Assembly (NCBI GenBank): GCA_007124095.1
Contig: SLFU01000029.1
Coordinates: 1-45,238 of the forward strand
DNA length: 45,238 bases
DNA from: Gemmatimonadota bacterium
GTDB taxonomy: Bacteria; Gemmatimonadota; Gemmatimonadetes; Longimicrobiales; Gaopeijiaceae
Direction: 5' to 3'
Positions 39,638 through 45,238 of the stretch are shown here, piece by piece (the first letter of the stretch is position 1; each line of letters begins with the position of its first letter). A model generated the notes under the pieces. That model saw only the letters and a program-made list of their open reading frames with translations, ran no database searches and was not told the DNA's origin. A program made the translations under genes and the position numbers.

Positions 39638-39950
39638 CGGTGCTCCCGAAGGTAGAGAGGAAGCCTTGGATATGGGGGTGGTCGCGGATACCCACCGAAG
39701 CCCTATCATACCGGCCGTCCAGGTGGGGAACAAGCATTGGAGACCAGTCTCAGATAAGGCCGTCGGGTCCACTTCCTGCTTGGCGAAGGTGTCGTATTGT
39801 TCAAAGTCCCCTTCGCGGTTGAGCGGTTGAAATGTCCCGAGTGGGCACGCACGTTGTGGCCGACGGTGCTGGCGGCCAGCAGCGGGCACCTCCATTCTTC
39901 ATTCCACCACCCCTTCAGAACGGCTCCTCCCGACCACGGACGTGGAAGAG
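39638..39950. other. divergent intergenic region
   Basis: These 313 bases lie between the divergent protease (minus) and GNAT/cNMP (plus) genes and should carry two promoters. I see no convincing hexamer pair, palindrome or small gene here. The upstream extension of the protease frame across this region lacks protein-like sequence. Confidence 0.45.
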
Positions 39951-41576
39951 ATGACGGAGATTCGAACTCGAGAGGCCCGGGAAGAGGACGTCGAAGCTAT
40001 CCGGCAGATCTTTCTGGAAACCTACGGAGAGGACTATCCCTTCCAGGACTTCTACGATGCCGACTGGCTGAAGCGGGCGATCTACGGGGATCACATCGTG
40101 ATGGTGGTGGCCGAGGATCCGGACAACGGTACCGTGGTCGGTACCGGCTCGGTGAACCTGGACATCGGAGCCCACTCCGACCTGGTCGGTGAGCTGGGAC
40201 GCCTGGTCGTTCACCCGGACGCCCGCGGACTGGGCGCCGGGAAGGCGATCATGTCACGCCGAATCGAATTGATCCAGAACCGGTTGCATCTGGCGGTTGC
40301 CGACAATCGCACGGTGCATCCCTACTCGCAGAGGATCTCGAAGCGCTTCGGCTTCGCTCCCGTCGGGTTCCTGCCGCTGAAGTATCGCTTCGAGGACCGG
40401 GAGAGCGTCGCTCTCTTCGCCCGCCACTTCGGGTCGGGGCTGACCCTACGCAAGAATCACCCCAGGATTGTGCCCACAGTGGCGCCGATCGCCGAGCTTG
40501 CGATGAGCAATCTCGGGATGGAGGTCGATGTCATCATCGACGAATCGAGCCCCCCGTACCCCCGGGACGACGATTTCGAACTCTCTCAGTTGGAATCGGA
40601 CCGGATGCCCGATCTCCTACGCATCGAACGCGGTCGGGTTCGGGACCGGGATGTCTTTGGTCCGATGCGGCTTCACTATGGGTTCTTCATGCTCCAGGCC
40701 CGCCAGGCCAACTACCTCGTAGCGCGACGACCCAGGGGCCGGAGCGGGGGCGGTGCCATTGCCGGCGGAGTGGGCTTCCTGCATGATCCGATCGATCGGA
40801 GCATCCGCCTCTTCGAGCTCATCGCGGGATCAGACGAAGTAATCGTCTATCTCCTCGGAGAGTTGCTGGAGCGGGCCAGGGAGCTCGAGGCGGAGTACAT
40901 CGAGGTCGACGTCAATGCGCATGGGACACGGCTCCAGCGCACCCTCCTCGAGCTCGGGTTCCTCCCCGCCGCGTACGTGCCGGCACTCGCGTTCCATGAT
41001 GTGGAGCGTCTGGATGCCGTCAGAATGGTGCGCCTCCTCGTCCCCGCGGAGGTGGGTGACGTGGCCTTGATCGACGTCGTCCGGCCGATCTTCCATGTGG
41101 TGATGGACGCATTCCGAACTCGCACCGTAATGCCGACGATCGCCGCCCGGATCGAGGATCTGGCCATCTTTGACGGACTCAGCGACGAGCAGGCTCGCCG
41201 CCTTGCCGCTTCCCTGTCCGTGCGTGAATACGGTGCAGGAGAGGAATTGTTCGCTCGAGGCGCGCCCGCCGAGGAGCTGTTCGTCCTGATTCGCGGTGAG
41301 GTCGAAGTTCTACTCTCTTCGTCGGCCCGGGTGGGGACGGTCGCTGAAGGAGGCACGGTCGGGGAGAACGCCATGCTCTCCGGAGCCCGCCACAGCGCCT
41401 CCGTCCAGGCAAGGGGCGAGGTGGTGGCAGCCGTTCTGACTCGTGATCGCCTCCAGGAGTTGACCGCCCGGCGCCCCGACATCATCGTCGTCGTTTATCG
41501 GAACCTGGCCGCAGGCCTGGGAGAGAAGTTGAAGGAGGCGGATGCCGCTCTCGATCGGGACAATCGATCGACTTGA
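39951..41576 (+). CDS. GNAT acetyltransferase with second GNAT-like half and C-terminal cyclic nucleotide-binding domain
   Basis: I use ATG 39951 (541 residues); GTG 39942 is an alternative. Residues 1-165 form a GNAT domain with the acetyl-CoA loop LVVHPDARGLGAGKAIM and the following helix ISKRFGFAPVGFLPL. Residues about 225-390 look like a second, degenerate GNAT-like half (AGGVGFLHDPIDRSIRLFELI, then RTLLELGFLPAAYVPALAF) without a clear acetyl-CoA loop. Residues about 405-515 form a cNMP-binding domain (IFDGLSDEQARRLAASLSVREY, EELFARGAPAEELFVLIRGEVEV and a phosphate cassette VGENAMLSGARHSASVQA with the Gly-Glu and Arg). Acetylation controlled by cAMP or cGMP is the natural model, as in mycobacterial PatA, but there the cNMP domain is N-terminal. 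Confidence 0.88.
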   Translation: MTEIRTREAREEDVEAIRQIFLETYGEDYPFQDFYDADWLKRAIYGDHIVMVVAEDPDNGTVVGTGSVNLDIGAHSDLVGELGRLVVHPDARGLGAGKAIMSRRIELIQNRLHLAVADNRTVHPYSQRISKRFGFAPVGFLPLKYRFEDRESVALFARHFGSGLTLRKNHPRIVPTVAPIAELAMSNLGMEVDVIIDESSPPYPRDDDFELSQLESDRMPDLLRIERGRVRDRDVFGPMRLHYGFFMLQARQANYLVARRPRGRSGGGAIAGGVGFLHDPIDRSIRLFELIAGSDEVIVYLLGELLERARELEAEYIEVDVNAHGTRLQRTLLELGFLPAAYVPALAFHDVERLDAVRMVRLLVPAEVGDVALIDVVRPIFHVVMDAFRTRTVMPTIAARIEDLAIFDGLSDEQARRLAASLSVREYGAGEELFARGAPAEELFVLIRGEVEVLLSSSARVGTVAEGGTVGENAMLSGARHSASVQARGEVVAAVLTRDRLQELTARRPDIIVVVYRNLAAGLGEKLKEADAALDRDNRST

Positions 41577-41587
41577 GCGCGCTCCCT

Positions 41588-42598
41588 TCACCTCTCCGGA
41601 GAAAGTGGGGGACTTTCGCCGGCCAGCTTGGGAGCGGGCGCCTCATGAAGGCCCTGCAGCCGGTTTTCGAGCCGGTTCCTCCCCCGCTTCAAGGTCTTGT
41701 CCCGCGCCATGAGCACGGAGCAGGGAGCGCGCCAGGCCAGCTCACGGGCTGTGCTCCCGAGCGGGCCTGGACCGGGACGTCCCCCGCCGCGGACCCCGAG
41801 CACGATCAGGTCGGCCCTGGTCTCGAGGGCCCGCCGCTCGATCTCGGCGCCTGGCCTGCCTTCGAGGAGTCGGCCTCGCGGGGGCACGGCAGCTGGACCG
41901 AAGCCACGGACTGCTCTCCGGAGCCAGTTACGGGCCCTCGACCGATTTTCCACATGGGGCCTCGAAGCCCACGCACCCCTTCCCGGCTGCCCGACGTCGA
42001 CGCTGTGGGGTTCGACGACCGTGACCACCTCGACCTTGGTATGCACTCCGCAAAAGGAGGCGAACACCTCCCAGGCTGCAGCCAGTCCGTCCTCGACTCC
42101 ATCGGTGGGCAGGAGTACCCGAGGGGCTTCAGGATCCTCCTGTACGTGCTCCATGCGGACCCCGCTTTCAGCAGATCGACGGGGGCGGACGAGGAGAACC
42201 GAGCAGGGAGCGTGTCTGAGCACCGCCCGGGCGACACTTCCCAGCTCAAAGAAGGGGGCGGCGCCACGTCCCTTCACACCCGTTACGACCAGGTCGTAAT
42301 CTTCGGCTTCCTCCACCAGGACCTCGCGCGGGTCACCCGTAAGGGTGCGCGCCTCAACCTTGAAGCCGGCTTCGATCAGCACTTTCTCCGTGTCCTCGAG
42401 TCCGCCGCGCCTCCGGGTCCAGCCCCCTCGCCCGTCTCCGTCGGCGAATCCGGAGTCCCGAAGTGGCAACGAAGCCTCGGGGGGAAGAGCGGCAACGAGA
42501 TCGATCTTCACGGATCCATCCGGGCGAGCTCGGGTGCTCAAGAATCGGGCGGCTTCCAGCGCGTAGCGGGACCCGTCGGTGGCGAGAAGGATCTTCAT
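41588..42598 (-). CDS. tandem universal stress protein (two UspA domains)
   Basis: The 336-residue protein starts at ATG 42598, with AAGGGG 7 bases upstream; the longer frame to 42859 is non-coding in style. It carries two UspA domains. The first (1-150) opens MKILLATDGSRYALEAARFL and closes with the ATP-binding pattern GVKGRGAAPFFELGS...VLLVR. The second (about 165-310) opens RVLLPTDGVEDGLAAAWEVF and closes GVRGGGRPGPGPLGSTAR...VLMARD. Both G-x2-G-x9-G-S/T motifs are intact, so ATP binding is likely in both halves. The tail of about 30 residues is basic (RGRNRLENRLQGL). Its stop lies 11 bases from the convergent GNAT/cNMP gene. Confidence 0.9.
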   Translation of the reverse strand: MKILLATDGSRYALEAARFLSTRARPDGSVKIDLVAALPPEASLPLRDSGFADGDGRGGWTRRRGGLEDTEKVLIEAGFKVEARTLTGDPREVLVEEAEDYDLVVTGVKGRGAAPFFELGSVARAVLRHAPCSVLLVRPRRSAESGVRMEHVQEDPEAPRVLLPTDGVEDGLAAAWEVFASFCGVHTKVEVVTVVEPHSVDVGQPGRGAWASRPHVENRSRARNWLRRAVRGFGPAAVPPRGRLLEGRPGAEIERRALETRADLIVLGVRGGGRPGPGPLGSTARELAWRAPCSVLMARDKTLKRGRNRLENRLQGLHEAPAPKLAGESPPLSPER

Positions 42599-43116
42599 CG
42601 TCAGCCCCTTGCAGAGTGTGCGGCTCGGCGACCGGGAGGGTGCAGGTAATCTTGACGAATGTGGAAGAAGTATGCCACGGTTGCGAGACGGTCGGGCACT
42701 CGGCGTGTGACCGCGAACTACCTGGCTTTCAGGGGCTGTGGGTGGGGAGAGTCTTTTCAGGCCCTCACTGGTCTGTCGCCCCCTCGGGACAGTTTGTTGC
42801 AAGGTGGGGACATCTCGTCCGAGCAGGGTAGGTTCTCGGCTCCTCAGTGCCCTGGTCACGTCCTCCTTCCGAAGCGAGATTCGGGGTCGTGGCTGAATCG
42901 AGTCGGGACGGTGGAATCGGTAGACACGGAGCTTTCAAGCGGCCCTCCGGGATGTGGCCCTTGCGAGTTCGACGCCGTCGCCGCGCTGGCCGAGGAATTT
43001 GAAGAGCCCGCTGAGCCGGGGGGCGGCCGCAAGGTCACGAGCGCGAACTGCGTGGCCTCCCCCTGGAGATTCCGCAGCGCTACCCGAACGCCCATCTTCC
43101 GGAGTCCTGCATTTCG
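42599..43116. other. 518-bp stretch without a supported protein gene
   Basis: Open frames exist on both strands but their sequences lack family features and show the Arg/Pro/Gly bias of antisense frames. The stretch contains the tRNA-Leu-like remnant at 42903-42985. It precedes the surface-repeat protein gene, whose promoter is probably within it. Confidence 0.5.
42903..42985 (+). pseudogene. decayed tRNA-Leu-like sequence (anticodon CAA)
   Basis: The segment GGTGGAATCGGTAGACACGG (42910-42929) is the typical D-arm of bacterial leucine tRNAs. It is followed at the right spacing by a loop TTCAAGC, with U33 and a CAA anticodon, then by a long variable-arm-like stretch and GAGTTCGA, resembling the T-arm. 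The 5' acceptor (GTCGGGA) has no complement downstream, the T-stem does not pair, the anticodon stem has a mismatch and base 8 is C rather than T. So it is not a working tRNA. It may be a remnant of a tRNA gene or of an integration site. Confidence 0.35.
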
Positions 43117-44100
43117 ATGAATAAGACGCCCTCCTTCCGCCCCCCTGCGTGGTTGTCGACTCCCCTTCTCGTCTCTCTCGCCATGGCCGTTGGGGCCGGG
43201 ACTGCTGCGGGACAGGAAGCGCCATGTCCTGAGGGCGGGGTGCTCCTGGGAGCCGGGACTGCGGGGCTCGGGTTGGGCCACGTTCCCCGAGTCGACGGTG
43301 TGCGGATCAACTTCCGTGACCGTTGTCTGGACGCGGTGAACGGCCTCCATCTTACCCTCTGGGCCCCTAGGGGGGTAACCCGCGGAGACCCGTCGGTGGG
43401 TGGGCGGGTGCGGGGGGTTGCGCTGGGGTTCCTTCCGGCCGCCGGATCGATCCATGGGGTGGGGGCCGGGCTCGCGGGGATCGTGACCGAGGGCTCGATC
43501 ACTGGGTTCCAGGTGGCCGGAGTCGGACTCGTGAGCCAGGGTCCGATCCGGGGAGCGCAGGCGTCAGGGGTCGGGCTCGTGGGCGACGGGGGAATCCAGG
43601 GAGTGCAGGTCACGGGCGTGGGGCTCGTGAGCGGGAGCGGGATCCAGGGGGTGCAGGCCGCCGGGGTCGGCCTCGTGAGTCGGGGTTCGATCCGGGGCGT
43701 GCAGGCGTCTGGAGTCGGGCTTGTGTCGGAGGGTCCGGTCCGCGGGGTGCAGGTCGCGGGGATCGGCCTCGTCACCGACGAGAGCCTGGTGGGGCTGCAG
43801 GCGGCGGGGGTCGCCCTCGTGGCCAGCGATGCGATGACTGGCGTCAAGGCGGCGGGCTTGCGGATCTCGGCGGGCGCGAAGATCGACGGGCTGGCGCTGA
43901 CCGCGTACCGGACTACCGCGCTGGAGCTCACCGGTCTTGCCGTAGCCGGGTGGAACGACCTGGGGCGGCAGGTGGGACTCACCGTCGGGATCTACAACCG
44001 CGCCGAGGTGCTCCGCGGCGTGCAGATCGGGCTCCTGAATCGGGCGGAAAACAATCGCCCCGCGCTCCGGCTCCTTCCCCTCGTGAACGCGAGCTTCTGA
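43117..44100 (+). CDS. exported surface-repeat protein (LA_2272-like, 16-residue repeats)
   Basis: The 327-residue protein has a signal peptide (STPLLVSLAMAVGAGTAAGQE) and a non-repetitive part (35-130). Residues 135-247 contain seven copies of a 16-residue unit such as GVGLVSRGSIRGVQAS, with Gly, Val, Leu and Gln at fixed places. This pattern matches LA_2272-type surface repeats, in which short beta strands are thought to stack into a solenoid. The last 70 residues (LELTGLAVAGWNDLGRQVG, then VLRGVQIGLLNRAENN) carry more degenerate copies and end in SF, an outer-membrane-like C-terminus. The function is unknown; a cell-surface or outer-membrane role is likely. The ribosome-binding site is weak (GGAG 12 bases upstream). 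Confidence 0.8.
   Translation: MNKTPSFRPPAWLSTPLLVSLAMAVGAGTAAGQEAPCPEGGVLLGAGTAGLGLGHVPRVDGVRINFRDRCLDAVNGLHLTLWAPRGVTRGDPSVGGRVRGVALGFLPAAGSIHGVGAGLAGIVTEGSITGFQVAGVGLVSQGPIRGAQASGVGLVGDGGIQGVQVTGVGLVSGSGIQGVQAAGVGLVSRGSIRGVQASGVGLVSEGPVRGVQVAGIGLVTDESLVGLQAAGVALVASDAMTGVKAAGLRISAGAKIDGLALTAYRTTALELTGLAVAGWNDLGRQVGLTVGIYNRAEVLRGVQIGLLNRAENNRPALRLLPLVNASF
43519..43854 (+). repeat. seven tandem 48-bp units within the surface-repeat gene
   Basis: The DNA repeats in steps of 48 bases, each coding for GVGLV-x4-(I/V)-x-G-(V/A/L)-(Q/K)-(A/V)-x. Units share blocks such as GGGCTCGTGAGC and ATCC-GGG-GTGCAGGC but vary at several codons, so the array is old enough to have diverged. Copy number could change by slippage or recombination. 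Confidence 0.8.
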
Positions 44101-44154
44101 GAGGAAGGGAGCAGTCGACCCCTTCAGGTGCACGGCGCCTGCCACCCCTGGTTT

Positions 44155-44676
44155 CTATGACCGTTCTTTCTGGACGGAGTATTCCAGCAGGACCGTTCCG
44201 CCAAGGTACGAACGGCTTCGAACCAGCTTCAGTTGCCGGCGTACCGCGGGAGATGGAAGAAACGGAACTCCACCTCCCAGGAGTATCGGGATGATCGCCG
44301 GCTCGACTGTGTCGACCAGTTCCCACTCGAGAACCTGAGAAAACAGGTGACCTCCGCCGTAGAGCCAGATGTCACGACCAGGTTCGGAACGGAGCCGGCG
44401 AATACGCGCCTCGAGATGATCGCTCACAATTTCGATCTCTGGGTAATCGGTGGCCTCGAGCGATCGTGACGCGACGATCACCTCCTTGCCACGAAAACTC
44501 TCCCCGGATGCACAGACAATCTCGTAGGTGCGTCGGCCCATGAGGAGGGTGTCAAACTGAGCATACAGCGCCTCGAAATCGAAGTCGGGCTCAGGGGGGA
44601 TCCAACCGAAATCGTTTTCGGGCCCTGCGATGAACGCGTCCAAGCTACATGCGACTTGATATCGTACGCGTCTCAT
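44155..44676 (-). CDS. RibD_C/dihydrofolate reductase-like protein
   Basis: The 173-residue protein starts MRRVRYQVACSLDAFIAGPENDFGW at ATG 44676, with AGGGA 6 bases upstream. It has the RibD_C/DHFR family plan: the N-terminal strand with SLDAFIAG, DTLLMGRRTYEIV (the MGR-T-Y/W-E motif), strand EVIVASRSL and the NADPH-binding loop DIWLYGGGHLFSQVLEWELVD, then GGGVPFLPS. Members reduce pterin, flavin-precursor or other small substrates with NADPH; the specific substrate is not predictable. Such stand-alone genes (YyaP/YqjY-like) are common. The upstream frame to 45051 is antisense to the VOC gene and rejected. Confidence 0.88.
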   Translation of the reverse strand: MRRVRYQVACSLDAFIAGPENDFGWIPPEPDFDFEALYAQFDTLLMGRRTYEIVCASGESFRGKEVIVASRSLEATDYPEIEIVSDHLEARIRRLRSEPGRDIWLYGGGHLFSQVLEWELVDTVEPAIIPILLGGGVPFLPSPAVRRQLKLVRSRSYLGGTVLLEYSVQKERS

Positions 44677-44756
44677 ACCATTCCCTGGAAGACTATTCAA
44701 GAAGTGGAGGGGCCACCGCTGGGAGCACGAAGTAGAGGCGTCTGGCCACTCACGAA

Positions 44757-45238
44757 TCACCCGGGCATCAGTGCCAAATGCGCCCCCACCGGATCCTGAA
44801 CGGCCGCATTTATGTACTCCCCATCCTCGCCCTTGATCGTCTTGATCACCTTGCCCCCTTCTTCCTCCACGCGGCGGAGGCTTTCGGCGAGGTTGCCCAC
44901 GGGGAGGTAGATCATCCAGACAGGGGGCAGGCCCACGTTTACCCCGCGAGCATGGCGGATTCCCGCCGCGGGGTTTCCATCTTCCCCGAGCATGTTGTAG
45001 TCGGCGTAGCGCGCACCCCCGTCCTCCATCTGAAGCTCGTGCACGGACCATTCCACAACGTGCCGGTAGTAGTCCTGGGTTGCGGACGCGTCGGGCACCG
45101 TGAGGTCGAGCCAGCCAATGCGACCGACAGGCGCCGCAACATCGGGCGACGTGCCGGCGTCGCCCGGAGGGATCGTCTCGGCAGAAACGACTGGGATGAT
45201 CCCAAACGCCGCCCCATTCGGGTCGAGCAGGACCGCCC
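44757..45238 (-). CDS. two-domain VOC (glyoxalase/bleomycin-resistance-like) protein, N-terminus cut by right window edge
   Basis: The frame is open to the right edge (160 codons visible). It begins with the end of one VOC domain, VLLDPNGAAFGIIPV, then a linker of about 25 residues. A second VOC domain starts RIGWLDLTVPDASATQDYYR and includes WSVHELQMEDGGARYADYNML, PPVWMIYLPVGNLAESLRRVEEEGGKV and DPVGAHLALMPG. Tandem VOC domains form one metal- or ligand-binding cup per domain pair; many are hydroxylases' relatives, glyoxalases or antibiotic-binding proteins. The metal ligands cannot be judged with the first domain missing. A GTG at 45098 is an internal codon, not the real start. Confidence 0.82.
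   Translation of the reverse strand, partial: AVLLDPNGAAFGIIPVVSAETIPPGDAGTSPDVAAPVGRIGWLDLTVPDASATQDYYRHVVEWSVHELQMEDGGARYADYNMLGEDGNPAAGIRHARGVNVGLPPVWMIYLPVGNLAESLRRVEEEGGKVIKTIKGEDGEYINAAVQDPVGAHLALMPG

Noticed and set aside
42903-42985. Functional tRNA-Leu gene
   Set aside because: The acceptor and T-stems do not pair and base 8 is C, so it cannot fold as a working tRNA.
42659-43120. 153-codon plus-strand frame before the surface-repeat gene
   Set aside because: No family features, no ribosome-binding site, and it spans the tRNA-Leu-like remnant.

Overview
The window is GC-rich bacterial chromosomal DNA. It has tightly packed genes on both strands, frequent 4-bp ATGA/GTGA start-stop overlaps, many exported lipoproteins and many sensor kinases. 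A respiratory operon joins a Rieske/cytochrome bc module to a CuA heme-copper oxidase, and families such as DUF5995, DUF6899 and LA_2272-type surface repeats are present. This fits an environmental Gram-negative, possibly Gemmatimonadota; the phylum is an inference from gene content, not a demonstrated placement. I see no rRNA, no intact tRNA, no CRISPR array, no transposase and no phage genes.

Layout. 1-2959 (minus): a TPR/POTRA-like outer-membrane protein cut by the left edge, a PA2779-like small membrane protein, a general-stress-like protein and a coiled-coil lipoprotein. 3172-10486 (minus): the respiratory block, transcribed Rieske, cytochrome b/c, CuA-cytochrome c subunit II, subunit I, subunit III, an unnamed membrane protein, CtaG. 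Together these would carry electrons from (mena)quinol through fused c-type hemes to the terminal oxidase. Subunit I keeps all metal ligands and the active-site Tyr but differs at three proton-channel positions. 10712-17024: a DUF1328 peptide, a strong bidirectional hairpin, a soluble histidine kinase (minus), a 725-bp intergenic stretch with a possible structured RNA, then a three-gene phosphorelay (plus).

17096-25998: small membrane and DUF proteins, a minus-strand set (DUF6899, SLC13-type permease with four RCK_C domains, photolyase), a lipoprotein with an LEA14-like domain, a DUF1569 protein and an isoprenylcysteine methyltransferase-like protein. 26101-34252: MATE efflux pump, DoxX, then a TetR-controlled NatAB-like ABC operon whose last permease is fused to a CPBP (CAAX) protease domain, followed by a methyltransferase and an OsmC-like protein on the minus strand. 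34645-45238: PAS hybrid kinase, a 57-residue membrane peptide, a gamma-glutamyltransferase lipoprotein, a trypsin-like lipoprotein, a GNAT protein with a C-terminal cyclic-nucleotide domain, a tandem universal stress protein, a decayed tRNA-Leu-like sequence, a surface-repeat protein with 48-bp units, a RibD_C/DHFR-like reductase and a VOC protein cut by the right edge.

No wholly new system stands out. The observations most worth checking are the unusual proton-channel residues of the oxidase, the GNAT/cNMP fusion, the structured intergenic region near 11.8-12.0 kb and the tRNA-Leu-like remnant near 42.9 kb.
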